Shown: positions 12,401 through 25,460 of the stretch, in pieces
Position numbering within the stretch: the first letter of the stretch is position 1
Layout of the letters: each line of letters begins with the position of its first letter
Source of the DNA: Hippophae tibetana
Taxonomy: Eukaryota > Streptophyta > Magnoliopsida > Rosales > Elaeagnaceae
DNA: 64,000 nucleotides
Direction: 5' to 3'
Assembly (NCBI GenBank): GCA_037013495.1
Contig: CM072808.1
Location: 14,237,319 to 14,301,318 of the forward strand
Position numbers and translations under genes: made by a program
The notes under the pieces: model-generated
Told to the model about the DNA's origin: nothing
Database searches by the model: none
Seen by the model: only the letters and a program-made list of their open reading frames with translations

Positions 12401-15117
12401 GATGTCATTGAAACAGATGATTGATTTCCAAATCTCCTTCCACCTTGGGAAACTTGTGGATTTCCTACCAGCAATGTGCTATCACTAACACTAAAACCAC
12501 TGATTGAGCCATTAGCTGCTACTTTTGCATCTGGGAGGCCACTGGAGATGGGAAAGCCTGTGGCATCATTAATACCAGTAGAGAAATCCCCAATGGGTGG
12601 AACACTTCTACTGTGTTGATGATCGAGCTCCAACGACATTGGCATTCCTTGAAGTACACTCCCACTATGGTTTCCAGGAAGTGTAACTGGAAGGAACTTC
12701 AACTGATCGGTGGAGTTGTTTGTGTGACCTAGTTGGATCATTTCTGAGGTTGGAAGGGCACGCATACCCAGACCACCAGGACTATTCAACCTCCCAATCA
12801 TTCCACCAGGTGGGAAGGATCTAAAAGAATTGTTATGAAACTGTGCAGATCCACTCAATGAATGCAAATTTCCAAGTCCATTCATAGAACCCATTCGCAA
12901 ATAGGAGGAATCTGAACTGCCCAAGGCTGCTACCATGTTTGCCTGTTGGTTTGCCACGCAGCTGATTCTTCTGAGGTATAGCCTATATTTCTGAAATAAC
13001 ATAATATAATAGTTAGCTTATAGAAAAATGAAAAGTACACAACATATTGAGATAAGTAAATGTTAGCACTACCTGAAGATGGCTTGCCACATTTTCTCTT
13101 GTCAGCTTTTCAACGCTCATCAAATCTAGAATCTTTTTAGGTACAGCTTCTGCATTAGAAAAAAAATTCAGAAGAAATAGTAGAAGCAATTCACCTCAGC
13201 GTAAATAAATTTCAAAGCAAGGATACAAATCGAGAAGATTCAACAATAAATTTGAATAGGAAAACAAAATGGTTCATGAATTCAACATATTGTTGATTAG
13301 TAAAAAAATTATTTGTCCGATAACTTCAACTAATAATGAAGAAGAACCTACTATCAATTCCCAATTGATTAACAGCTGCAACAAACTTGCGATGCAGCTC
13401 CACAGACCAAACAACACGAGGTTTCTTTTGTGTAGAAGGGTCATCACTATCATGTCCATTCTCATCATGCTCCTCGTCTTCATCTTCATTCTGATCCTTA
13501 CGTTTCTTATTGAGCTTCCCATTTTGATCGGAATTTCCTGTCCCGGCTGGCCCCATTTCTCCTTCTTCACTTCCAATATTATGTTTATCCTGATTTCCAG
13601 AATTTCTCTGGTCCTTTGAATCAAACTTCTTCCTCCTGATTACATGTTGCCAGATGTTCTTCAGCTCCTCAATTCGAACAGGTTTTAGCAAATAATCACA
13701 AGCTCCATGAGTAATTCCCTTCATCACAAGCTTAGAATCTCCATTTGCAGACAACACTGTGGACATATCAATGTTTTAATATAATAAATAAATTGACACA
13801 GAAGTCTGCTCATAATCTACCATCCAAAAAGAGAGTAAATTTAAATAAATGTCATATGATTGTTTTGATTAAATGGACAAAAAAATCCAGACTTTTTGAA
13901 GCCATTGTCTCTTTGTTCATAAATCAAAATGGAAACTTATCTATTAGTCTAATCTAAACTATTGGTCCATAAACTTTTACTAGAGTCACACAAAGTTTAG
14001 GATCATATGTGCGAATTTGTTCAAAATTTGGGACTAATGAAGTAGTTAAAATTGAAAATTTTATAATTTTTCCCATATGAAAGGGAAACACATTCATGCT
14101 ATTGGCAGGACTCAACCCCATGAGTTCAAGGCCACACATTAGTTGGCAACAATACCAATTGGGCTACAACACCCGGGTGAAAATTTTATAACTTTTGGGA
14201 ATGCATAATCTCACCAAAGTACACAATGTTTTAAACTTTCCAAACCAAGGAAGATATATAAGCTATAGAATATTAACATTTATGAAGATGTAATAATGCT
14301 CCTGACTCACTTATAACAGGAAGGTCCATCTCAAGCCCCACAAGCTCAAGCAACTTAAATCCATCCATGTCTGGCATATGCACATCACTGATAACAAGGT
14401 CAAACTTGTCCTTGTTTTCTCTTAACATCTTTAATGCTGTGATTGCCTGATTAGTTGTCGTAACTGCAAAAGCAACAACTCATACTAGTAAAAATTCAAT
14501 CTTTTTCAATTGATGGGGTTAGGTAAGCAGGGAAAATGTGGTAGAGGAACACATTCTAGTCTTCATAAGTTAATAAATACAACCTATCAACCTTAGATTT
14601 AACGAAGGGTGTTATGCGAAAAAGAAATGTGCATTCATACATAATGGTAAATGGAACCAATTTAATTATCGAGAAAACACATCAGATATCTTGAATAAAA
14701 GTAAAAAAAAAATGTAAAATCTTAACTTTGAAACCTAAATTAAGAAAGAGAAAAATTTGAAAAATAAAAAGTTGCTAAAAAGGCAATAAATCTAAGAGTT
14801 CAATCAATACAAAATTAAGATCTAACTTTGGAAAAATATATAAATCTTGCAAATTTTAAGCATAAATCACACAAAATATTAAGTGTTACAAAATAAAATA
14901 ACAAAATCCCCCAAAAAAAATCTGAGAACTAACAAGCAAAAACAAGTAGACAAAAAAAGAGAAAAATAGTCTAAGGCAGAAACAAACCATGATATTTGCA
15001 TCGACGAAGCAAACTCTCCAGAATAAGGAGGCAAGTGGGGTCATCGTCCACAGCAAGAACACGCATTCCAACCGGAAACTGGTCCCTGGAGTCATCAGTT
15101 TTTGTCTCAACTGTCAT
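9494..15117 (-). CDS. ARR12-like: Type-B two-component response regulator (ARR10/ARR12-like), six coding exons
   Basis: A nuclear transcription factor at the end of the cytokinin His-Asp phosphorelay. Coding exons are 15117-14988, 14463-14311, 13756-13352, 13149-13073, 12990-11749 and 9559-9494. All introns are GT-AG and the total is 2,073 nt, giving 690 residues without a break. The start [21 protein letters not shown] matches the ARR10/12 clade. The receiver domain is about residues 18-135, with acidic residues D24-D26, phospho-acceptor D70 ([13 protein letters not shown]) and K119 ([11 protein letters not shown]). An acidic, Lys/Arg-bearing linker follows. The GARP/Myb DNA-binding domain spans about 204-264 ([15 protein letters not shown] .. 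[12 protein letters not shown]). The long C-terminal part is rich in Ser, Asn and Gln, as in type-B activators. The 22-codon last exon ([21 protein letters not shown]) lies beyond a 2.19-kb intron and is easily missed. Which ARR is orthologous remains a guess. Confidence 0.93.
14072..14177 (-). mobile_element. tRNA-derived SINE in intron 2 of the response regulator
   Basis: On the minus strand an A box TAGCCCAATTGG (14155-14166) fits the pol III consensus TRGYNNARNNGG. A degenerate B box GGGTTGAGTCC follows at 14108-14118, with spacing normal for tRNA-derived SINEs. The body is flanked by a 14-bp perfect direct repeat TGAAAATTTTATAA (14053-14066 and 14178-14191), extendable to about 19 bp with one mismatch, which is the target-site duplication. 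It lies in the same orientation as the host gene, inside the intron at 13757-14310, and disturbs no splice site that I can see. Confidence 0.8.
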
Positions 15118-15378
15118 TTTTTTCTTAAGCCAAAAACCTTCCTTGGACAAGAGAAGGAAAGAAAATCAAATCAACCCAAGGTTTGAATGCTATATAAGTC
15201 TCTGTTTTTTTCAAGATTTAACAGAACCCAGAATCTAAAAAGCACATAGATGTAGAGATTTGCAAAGATTAATAGGCTTTGCAAATATTACTGGAAGTCA
15301 GAGGGAGAAAAAGGAAGAGAGCAAAACAAATGCAATTGGTAAACATCGAATATAATAGCATAGCATTAAATTATGAAG

Positions 15379-15380
<2 letters not shown>

Positions 15381-15425
<45 letters not shown>
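15381..15425. repeat. (TC)n microsatellite upstream of the response regulator
   Basis: About 22 TC units (GA on the gene's strand), 260 bp upstream of the start codon, followed by short TCTG and TG runs. It is probably in the promoter or 5' UTR, where GA/CT tracts are common in plants. Confidence 0.9.
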
Positions 15426-15429
<4 letters not shown>

Positions 15430-16591
15430 GTCTGTGTGTAACTGTAAATATTTGAAGGATATGGAATCTATTCTATATGTGTATAGACTGTGAAAGAAGA
15501 GGAGAGTAAGAGAGTCTGTGTAATTGAAGACTTTTACCAAAATGGGTTCTGTTTTCCTTTTTGGTAGGAATGTGATGCCAATTAGCAATTTGACTGGGTT
15601 CGATTGATCTAGCGCGTGCATCCACGTCCTTTTTTGGGATCTGACATCTTCAATTTCCCCTCTGTAAATCGCGTAAATTAAGTTTAGCACATAATATTTG
15701 TGCAACGAAGAGAAACAAAACAGTATAACATCTTAATGAACAGTTTTTGGCACATAATCTTGGTTAGCCGGAAATTTAATTAGATATTGTTATTTTTTTC
15801 AATAAAGAATTTAAGGCCTATTTCAAAATAAAAAGGTAAAGGGGTGCAAGCTTATGTAATATCCACTCGACTCAGTTCTCATACTCAGCTTTACATTACA
15901 CATTAATATTTATTCTTCATTTCAATTAAATTAAAAATTATTTTTTTAAGAAAAAAAAACACTTTTTTGTTATATAACAATGCTGATTTCACTCACAATT
16001 TATTGAAATGCAGTTTTTTGTTATGTTGAATATCATTTTACAACTGTACAATTAAGTGTATTGATGTAGGAAAAAAAATTGACATAAAGTAAAAAAAACA
16101 AATCAAGTTTTTAAAAGTTGAGTATGTAAAATAACTCTATTTGAATGACTCATATATACACTAGTGAATCTAAAAATTATGATTTAAGGGGCAAGTAACA
16201 GGCAACTATAAATTTCAATAAATAAGTTTAAAATATTAGCTTGTGTATATATAATTATAATAAAAGTTAAATTTGTATATTGTAGTTTTATTAGTGGTAT
16301 ACAAACATATATATATCAATTTTTTTTTATATAGGTGCACTTGAAAACGTGACTTTAAATTGATAATGATTTCTTATTACTAGTTTATTAAGTAAATCAC
16401 AAATGAGATATAAAAATTTGATTATCAAAACAAATGTTTAAATTATGTAGTACCATAATACTAATTAAAGGGGAGAGAGGGACTGTATTCTCAAAAGGAT
16501 AAAAAATACCAAAATTGTATTTGATTTAGATATAAAATAAGAAACTATATTGCAATAAAGGGAAATATGTTTAATTTATTCTTATAAAATG

Positions 16592-16632
<41 letters not shown>

Positions 16633-18066
16633 GTAGAAATTTATGGATATAAAAGTTAATACCTAAAGCTAATCTTACTCCTTTTGCCTCTACTTATATA
16701 TCCACTTTTTAACGGTGACATTTTTTAACGCTCTAATTATACATTTTTATAACTATTGTACACTTTTAGTATATAGGTAGATTAAAAAAAATCATGTGAA
16801 CAAGAGGCGGATACTTCGGGTAACTTTTTGGTGAACATGACTTATAATAGAGGGTATATAAGAGGAGTTGTTGATATTCTTAAACTTGCGGAACGAGTTG
16901 TTTTTTATGGGCTAAATTACACGTTTGTCCTCGCTATACAATTAGGTCAACAAGTGGGTTTTTGGGCCATTCAATGCACTTTAAATCAAATATGACCAAA
17001 AAGGAACTCGTTGGATTGAAGTCCATCGACAAGACACAATGAATCAGTATGGGTGCCCACTTGGGTTCCAGCCATCGATACCCAATTTCACTTTGTTGTT
17101 AACCAGGTCCTTGGATGAGGCCACTAAGTTTTGGAGACTCGGTGACCTTGTCTTCCATCGTACCACCATCGGTCATTGCCCTAGCGTCCCTTCATCGCAA
17201 CTTACCCTTCAAGTCATATCGCAACCTCTTCGTCACTTGACAATTCTTTGAGAGTCTTCAATGTTGACACTAATGCTACCATTGCCACTCTCGAAGCTTT
17301 TCTGTCTAAAGTCTAGCAATAACTTTTTGATCCCAATGTACTCAATTTTTTTCTCTTTACTCCAATTTTTTGAAGCTATATTGCTTGATGAACTTAGTTT
17401 CTAATGACTTACCAATTTCGTGTCTTTATTTTGTAATTTTTTAATCTTTATTTTTAGATGTAATATGTAATATCATCTCTATATCTTTATATATAACATG
17501 TTGAATCATCTTTGTTTTTGGATGTAACATATTACATTACCTCTAATAAGGTTGATGGTGTCAATGTATGGCTGGAGCTATGGTGAAATCACAAGTGGGT
17601 GATCAAACATGAGAAGAGTGAAATGGCATGAATGGTAGTTGTGGGTATTGGTTGGGCTAAGATTTTAAGGTTAGGGAAATTTAGTAAAATGTAATTTAAT
17701 TTTAACTTTAAACTATGAGTTTTGAACCTTATTTTTGATTATTTGAAAAAATTGATTAATAAGATTAAATATAGGCTATTTGAGCCATTCATCGAACTTT
17801 TTATGATAATAATACTCTTAAGCCTTTTTGTTTTGGATATAAATTTTTGATCAACTTGTGCCATTTTATTTTAATAAGAAAAGTGCTAAATAATTATAGC
17901 TTGAAAGGAAAGTTTACGGTGACTTTATTAACAAAGAAATAAACACATTTAGAGAGAGAAAACTCCAGAAGAGCTTTTTCTTCTATTATCACATATCAAA
18001 AGTAAGATCAAAATAAAAAATAATTGAAAAATAATAATAATAATAATAATAATAATGGTCAAAGTT
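15430..18066. other. AT-rich intergenic region without a recognisable gene
   Basis: Promoter side of the response regulator, then spacer. It holds a (TA)n run at 16596-16629 and an (AAT)n run at about 18030-18056. A less AT-rich block at about 16960-17330 has a 70-codon open frame from 17039, but its translation matches nothing I know and another frame is open after it. It may be a captured or decayed gene piece. Nothing else is supported. Confidence 0.4.
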
Positions 18067-19400
18067 TGATACATAAAAACTTGATAGTCAAATTTTATAT
18101 TTTATAAAAGCTTATAAGTGCATGAATCACTTATAATAATCAATAAGTATACTCTTAAAGTCGGTCCAAAGAAAAACTACGTGGTTTTAAATAATTTAAC
18201 AATTTTTTTTAAAACAAACATGAAAATTAAACCTAAATATTTTGTCACAATATTTTAGTTTTTCAAAATATTAAACTAATAATAAAAATAATAAAACAAC
18301 AAAAAATAGATTGGAATCAAACAAATTCAAAGCATGTTTAATTGACAATCATTGAAGAATTAATGAGAAATTTAGCTAATTTAGTATGCTTGATAGAATT
18401 ATTAAAGTTATTGAAGTATAAATCTAGATTATTGATTCTCCCTTTTATGCATAAAAAATACCTTCGATCGAATCACTATTCATTATTAATCAAACTACTT
18501 AATGCCTTCGTTCGGGTCATCAGTTAATTTGATTAAATTATGCCTAACATTTAAAGAATTAACAAACCATATAACTCGATACTTTCGATTGAATTATTGA
18601 TTTAAACTCATATTCAAGTTGTCTAAATTAAATCTATATGATGTATCTAAAACCTAATTTTCATATTTTAAATCTATTACGAAAAAATGTCTTAAATATA
18701 TTATTCAATAATAAATTTTGTAAAAATTTATTATTAAAAAATAATCTATATTTATTAATTATTAAAAAATTCGTTTAAATAATCTACTCAAACATAGCAA
18801 CAAAACTAAATTTTCATTATCACGATTAGTTAAACATGCTCAAAATTAATAAATAGCCGATAAATTTATTTCAACAAATTCAAGAAATACAAAAGAGTTT
18901 ACTAAAAAAAATATATCGATTAGATTTTAACAACCAAAATTAGATAGATAAATGTGCCCTACTCTACAATTGTGATCTTGATTTTTATATTAATCCTTAC
19001 TTTTCATCAAACTTTTAGCATCATTGGATCTAAAAAATCTTCTTGTTGCTACCTCTTATTTGTTATTGTCTAACCTAAATTGTATATTAACTATACCTAA
19101 ACTAAGAAAAAAAAATAAGAACAACAGTAGATAAAACTAAAATTATATTATAATCTATCTATTCTTTCTAACTACTGGCCTAAACAAAACATAACATATA
19201 TATAGGTTGAGGTCAACATAAGGGTTTTGGGTGAATTGAGTGAACGCCAATGCAGCCTAGCTTTTACCATGCCACGATTCGAGATATGTAGAGTTCTGAC
19301 CATTTCTACACCGAATGGGTCATGTTTAGGCTCACTATTTGCAACTGTAGCACTGAATGAGTAAGTACCTAGTGGTTATATGTAGAGAAGAGTGCACCAT
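18067..19400 (-). mobile_element. Degraded LTR related to families A and B, minus strand
   Basis: 18067-18260 read on the minus strand matches the conserved LTR end of family A: blocks equivalent to 'gtgacaggatgtttaggattt', 'ggagtatacttatca' and 'gtgcacttgcgag' occur in the same order, with many substitutions. The right boundary is uncertain because no clean TG start was found before the next LTR at 19407. It is old and non-coding. Confidence 0.5.
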
Positions 19401-19406
19401 GGGCCA

Positions 19407-20960
19407 TGATAAATACTTCAAATCACTCAATATTACGTGTTTTATTTAAATTTTAATGCCAAAAATAGGTTTCTTTATTTTCGTAATTTTATCATTATCT
19501 TAGTAAATTTATGTTTTTGAAATCACGGATATATTTGTTGTTTTTAAGTATTATAGCTTCAAATTGATTAAAAATATCAATAACATAATATATGTGTGTA
19601 CTAGATTACATGTTAAACTCAAAAATGAAATGTGTATTAGATTGAAGCAGGTTGCAGTGGTGAAAAATATGGGTTGTAGTGCGCAACCATACGATCTAAT
19701 TTTCTCTCCTTTTTGTAGTGTTTTCTCACCTATGAATACCAATATTCCCCTCTCTTATTCTTCATCTCTCATTTCCTCTCTTTAATAGATCATTAGCTGC
19801 TTAATTCTTAGTTTTTTATAATTTTCTATAAGTTCTTCTCTGAAGTTTGAGAGTTGAATAAATTTTATTTTATGTTTAATTTTTAAATAGTTTAGATTAG
19901 GTTATCTCAAATAAGAGACAATAATAGAGAGTTATTTCAAATGAGACGATACGAAATCGTTATTGGAATCTAGGGGATATTACGAAGGTTACTACCTCTT
20001 ATGCGGAGTATGGCACACCTATTAATCTATCTTTTGGGTATAAATCTAATCTGTATTCTTTTTTCTTTTCAATAAACAAAAATTGTATTTCTTGAATTTA
20101 TTATAAATAATTTACTGATTGTTCATTATTTTTAACATGTTTGTTTAAATTTTAATGGAAATTTAGTTATGTTGATATGTTTGTATAAATTATTTAGGAG
20201 AATATTTTTATAATAATTAAATATAGATAATTTTCTATTTAAGATTTTTTAAAAAGTTTATTAATGAAAAATATATTGACGATATATTTTTATAATAAAT
20301 TTAAATTATGAAAATAAGATTTTAGATAAATGAATTTAGATCTAATTTAGAATTATATTATATTTTAACAACTTTCACAATATTTATTATTAAAAAATAT
20401 CTTAATACCAATTTTTGTAATAGATACAAATCATGAAAGCTAGATTTCAGATAGATTAATCTAAAAACTTATTTAGACAAGCTTGATTAGAAATTTAAAT
20501 TGTCAACCCACCATAGGTGGCAAGTTAAACGATTTGATAGTTTTTTTAAACAAGCATAATTTAATTAAAATTAAACTATTAATCTCATCAAATGTGACAA
20601 GTTGAATTTAATTAATAAAAAATAACGGTCTCACCAAATGTGTTATTTATACATATAATAAATAATCAATAATATGGATTTTATTTTATTAATTTAATTA
20701 ATTTTATAAAATATAATCAACTAATTAAATATTTCATTAATTATTTATTATTGATAATTCATATATGCTTATTATTTGTGTGAACTAATATATCCTTTAT
20801 CCTTTTATCATTTTATGTTATTAGTTTAGATATTTTCAAACTAAAATAATTGTGAAAAGATATTTAGTTTTAATATTCGTTTTTAAAATTTTTGTTGAAT
20901 TATTTAAAAACCACATTTGCCTTTTGCGAACTATTTAAAAATATAAGTTTTTTTAGATCA
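19407..20960 (+). mobile_element. Family B LTR, likely 5' LTR of an old Ty3 element
   Basis: Starts TGATAAATACTTC and ends TTTTAGATCA. It shares its order of landmarks with family A (an early 'gaaatcacgg' block, the 'ttctataagttcttctc' leader, several 'caccaaatgtg'-type motifs, 'gtttagatattttcaaac' near the end) but is well diverged. A primer-binding-like site follows at 20967, which shows it is a 5' LTR rather than a solo LTR. The partner is probably 30745-32122. The two differ at many sites, so the element is old. Confidence 0.7.
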
Positions 20961-20966
20961 AGTTTT

Positions 20967-20985
20967 TGGCACCATTGTCGGAGAA
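20967..20985 (+). other. Primer-binding site of the family B element
   Basis: 'TGGCACCATTGTCGGAGA' resembles the TGGCGCCGTTGCCGGGGA site of Athila/Tat Ty3 elements, which pairs with tRNA-Asp. It lies 6 bp after the LTR end, as expected. Confidence 0.7.
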
Positions 20986-21497
20986 AAACAGTTTTTTAAA
21001 TTTTTATTATAAAAAATCTTAACACAATTTTGTGTTATAAATATTCGTAATTTTTTTTTATCAAAAAAGGTCAATTTTTTTTGTTTTTAACTTTCTTTCC
21101 TTTTTTCTTTTATTTAGTTAATTATTAACTTAATTTCTATATTTTCTTTTTAGTATTTTTTATTTTAATTTTATTTAAATCTTATTTAATTTTATTTTCT
21201 TTTATTTACTTTTATTATTAATTCTGTTATTTTATTTTATTATTTTACTTTTCTTTTTTAATTACTTTATGTTTAGTATTTCTCCATACTAACTTATTTT
21301 TGGTATAATTTATTTTGATTAGCTTATATGTAGTACATCTAAATTCTCTACTATTATTAATATACAAAAGGTAAGAAATATTTGAGAAAGGAAGTTTACT
21401 TTTTATTAATATCTACAAGTCCAAAACAATTTCCAAAAAGATAGCTGAAAAAGTCCATAACCCGATATAATACTATGGTAAGGTTATACAAAATATT

Positions 21498-21985
21498 GAA
21501 TCAAAAACTAGAAATCTATAAAAGCATAACTAGTTCTTCTCAAAAAGAGAAGAACTTTAAAACTAAAAACTGAAGCTTTTTAGAAAAAGAAATCTAGAGA
21601 GAAGTTTGTGATTTTGGGGATGATTTTTACAATGGGGGTAAATATCTTTTTATAGATGAGAAAAGGCCAAAACATGTGGGAAAATATCTCAAAAATTGAT
21701 TTTGGATTCATTTGGATAGGCTAGCATGTGTATAGGGATAAGATTTGCAACAGACGGGCGTTAAAGCGTATGCACACAAGACAAGTGTGGGCATGTACCG
21801 ACATGCAGGACTCGGCTTGGGCGTGTGCTGGTTGCACGCGGGTGTGTGCTAGGCATATCTAGCTTTCTCTATCAAGAAAGCTTTCTTAATTTTTTTAGTG
21901 TTTAGTTTTAAAGTTCTTCTCTTTTTAAGAAGAACTAGTTATATATTTTTAGAGATTTTTAGTTTTTGCTTTAATAAACAGAAAT
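21498..21985. repeat. Inverted repeat of LTR leader sequence
   Basis: The 21498-21580 segment is an inverted copy of about 21898-21985 (both carry the 'agttcttctctttttgagaagaact' type leader of family A), separated by about 310 bp. The spacer is less AT-rich and contains a small 'aagctttct..agaaagctt' hairpin. It looks like two LTR fragments joined head to head. Confidence 0.6.
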
Positions 21986-23083
21986 GCAAATTTGTTTGGA
22001 GATTTTCCAGCACTAGAATTAGCATCAAATTGGTGTAAAGATTCTTTTAAGGTATAATTTTAATGGATTCTTAGGTGTTATATTTGATTTATCTGTGATT
22101 ATTATTTTTATGTGTATTCGATGTTGGACTGTTGTAAATATGATATAATAATAACGTTGTTATACTTGTGAAATATTAAATAGGTAAAATATTTCTATAA
22201 AATAAATTAATTTTGTTTTTATTCAATATTTTATATTAAGGATGTTAGAGAAAAAATATATTATTTTTAATTACAAACTTAAATATTAAAGTTAGATTTT
22301 AAGGTTTAATTATCCTGTATGATTTAGAGTAATATTATTTATTTGTTGGTACAATCGTCTAGTAGTTAGAGTGAAGCTCTATTTCAAAACTTTTTATAAG
22401 AACTATTATTCAAAAATGTATTTATGACATATTTTTAGTAATGGTTTTAAAACTTAAAAGTTAGTACTCGGGTAATTAAATTCTTAGGTTTAATTTGGAC
22501 ACCTTCAATAAAGTCTAATTAACTGACTCCGCCTAAACCTATGATTAGATGATTTTTTATTTTCTAAGAAATAAAACTGAAATTTAATATTTAATTAATT
22601 AATAGCCTCGCCTAAGGATATTAGTTAATTAATATTAAAAAAGATAATTTGGGCCTATCTAAGGATACTTTCATACCAAAAAAAGAAAATCAACAAAAAC
22701 CAATTTATATCTTTAATAACGTAAATAATATAAGCAAACATAATTAACTTAATTAGTATATATATAAATACTCCATTGATATGAATGATAAAAATTTGCA
22801 TAATTGTTTATTAAATCCATATCAATGTTTACTTTTTTTTTATCTTATTTGATTAGGAAACAAAAAAACTAAAATATTGTGACATGATGTTTAGGATTTA
22901 ATTATGTTTTAAGATTTTTAATAATAAATTAAAAACCATATATATTCCTTCCTTATATCAAACTTGGGAGTATACTTGTCATTTTTTATAAAATGATTCG
23001 TCCACTTGCGAGATTTTTACAAATATAAAACCAAAGAATCTGCAAGATTGACATTGCATTGCCAGGGACTTGATGTTATGCTC
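21890..23083 (+). mobile_element. 5'-truncated family A LTR nested in the family B element
   Basis: From the leader ('agttttaaagttcttctc') through the 'ataataataacgttgttat' block to a terminal ATGCTCATCA at 23083, this follows the family A LTR in order. It is clearly more diverged from the 1.6-kb and 51.4-kb copies than those are from each other. The U3 part is missing and is replaced by the inverted leader copy to its left. It interrupts the region between the family B primer site and gag. Confidence 0.7.
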
Positions 23084-23215
23084 ATCACTAACCACTTTTC
23101 AAAGGGTGGTGGCAAGAGTGGTAGCAAAGTCAATGGTAAGATTAGTGGCGAGAGTACAATCCATAAATACTCGCACCTGAACCATGCCAAAAACTATAAG
23201 TAAAAACCTTTGCAT

Positions 23216-23395
23216 GTATATTACGAAAACCAACCCCTTAGTGTATGTAAACATGTTTACATACAAAGTGTACCTAACTATATACGTGTGTGAATCACTA
23301 ATTTGAAGTAAGAAATTTTACATAGAGGAGATCATAAGTAGAAAAGACCAGACACTATATTTTGTACATGGGAAGCCAACACACTAACACAAATA
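23216..23395 (-). repeat. Fragment of the same repeat as the 27.7-kb insertion, opposite orientation
   Basis: Read on the minus strand, this matches 27740-27925: a 'ttggcttcccatgt' block, a 'cacgtatatagttagg.acacttt' block and a 'gttggttttcgtaat' block occur in the same order. Divergence is high. It lies just before the gag remnant, and the two copies bracket gag-pol in inverted orientation. Confidence 0.6.
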
Positions 23396-23459
23396 CAATG
23401 GGATTTATAATGGCACTTTATAATCAGAAGGAGAAGGAACAACCCTAAGTGCAAGTAAA

Positions 23460-25460
23460 AATGGGTGATGCCAGATATAAATAGAAAATGGTGAAGGAAT
23501 GCACATGGAAATGCGACTTCTTACATACAAATAAGAGAGGTTGCAAGGAATTATGAATTGAAAAATATTAATTATTCATTATTGCCTTCATTTCACGATA
23601 TCCCTAATGAAGACCCTTTAAATTTTATTAGAGAATTTTATGCCACTATGCAAACAATTCCATTATAGAGACTTGATGAAGACAACTTAGGATGAGAAGT
23701 TTTCTTACACACTTAATGATAGAGCTAATTCTTCGTTCATGAGTCCACAACTAGGTTTATTAACTACTTGGAAGGTAATCACAAAATATTTATGGGTAAA
23801 TTAAAGGCAAAAATAGCAACATTTCTTCAAATGGATGGAGAGCCCTTCCATAAAGCTTGGGATAGATTCAAAATCCTCTTGATCCAATGCCCACACCATA
23901 GTTTTTCACTACAATTGTGAAACTAATTCTTTTATGATGGATTGGCACAATAATGTTAGTTGATAATGTTGTAGGATGAGCTATGAGAGAAAACATAATA
24001 GGGAAAACTTATAGTATAGCAAACTTATGAGCTATTTACTAGAGGAAGATGAGTAGGGGTCAATGAAATTTGCTCCCGAAATAAATGAACTTGCAACTTG
24101 CAAAACTAACTAAGCAAGTGCAACCCCTCACTACCCAAAAAATTTCAAATCAAAAGGAATGTGATGTTTGTGTTACATATATACACAGTGTTAATTTTAT
24201 TCTATTTTAGGAAATTTTAGTACAAGTATCTTAGAGGAAGCCAATCTTATGCAAGGGCGTCATTTTGCACTTACAATCACCCTAAATGAAAATAAAATAA
24301 TAACCTAGCATATGACCAAAACCAAGTACAATGGGTTTAGAATCCTATAATCCAACTTTAGAAGATAACTTGAATACTTTTATTCAAGTTAGTAGGGATC
24401 GATAACTAAATGATAAAAAATCGGAGGTTGAATTCCTTAGAGGCTATAGTAAAATGGGTTGAAACTTGAGTTGGATAAGTAGCAGAGAAAATGCAAGAAC
24501 TAAAAAAGATACCCAATCAAGTAGAACAAGTGAAGGATGTCACAATTCTTCAAAGTGGTAAGGTAGTTAACAAAATTTTGTGTGGGATTTCTATTGATTT
24601 ACCATATAATACAGGTAATAAAGAAGGAGAAAATATAGACTGCCAAGAAAATGGAGAGACAAGTACAAATCATGATAAACCTTTTGAGGAAAGCATTGAT
24701 GAGTCAACTAACATTTTTAAAACACAAAAGACATCATAACCTCATTAGCCATCAATACCATTCCCGCACTAACTGAAAGAATCAAAGCAAGATAAGAAAT
24801 TTTCCGATCTTTTCACTATGCTTTCTAAGGTTAATATAAATTTACCTTTATTAGAAGTGATTAATAATATACCCTCTTATGCTAAGTTTTTTCTGAAAAT
24901 AAACACTAAGAATAAGATGTATAAGCTTAATGAGAGAACTATGGTATTAGAGGTCTCTAGTGCTATTCTTCAACATTAACTACTTCCAAAGTTGAAGGAC
25001 CTAGGAAGTTTGATTATTAACATCACTATAGGGGATATGAAGGTACCTAAAGCAATGCTTGACTTAGGTGCTAGTATTAATATGATCACATATTCTATTT
25101 TGTTATAGCTAGGTCTAGAAGACTTAAAACCTACAACCATATCCCTTTAACTTATAGATAGATATATTAAATATCTGAAAGGAATGGTTGAAGATGTGTT
25201 GGTATAGGTAGATAAATTAATTATACCTATTCATTTTGTGGTACTATATATGAAAAAATTCAGCCTTGGACAAAGAACATACAATACTTCTTAATAAACC
25301 ATTTATGGAAACTACCAAGACTATTATTGACGCCTAAGATGGGAATTTGATAATGAAAGTCTTAGGAAAGACTGTTCATTTCAAAGTTTTTAACTCCACC
25401 TATTCCTTCTATCTTTTCCATTGATTAATTTTTTAATATTAATTCTATGGATTGTCTTAT
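23460..25460 (+). pseudogene. Ty3-type gag and protease remains (Athila/Tat-like)
   Basis: A fossil gag-protease region of the family B element. Around 23580-23900 the translation resembles the retrotransposon gag domain of Athila/Tat elements (SFHDIPNEDPLNFI, and later a W-R-F-x-L block before CPHH). At about 25030-25260 an aspartic-protease stretch is seen, with 'LDLGASINMI' as the active-site block and 'VVEDVLV' downstream. It is broken many times and old. It sits between the nested LTR on the left and the polymerase remains on the right, in the same orientation. Confidence 0.7.

Noticed and set aside
13274-13624. Open frames of 116 codons on both strands
   Set aside because: Out-of-frame shadows of exon 3 of the response regulator.
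17039-17251. 70-codon open frame as a gene
   Set aside because: No recognisable domain, no exon partners, and another frame is equally open downstream.
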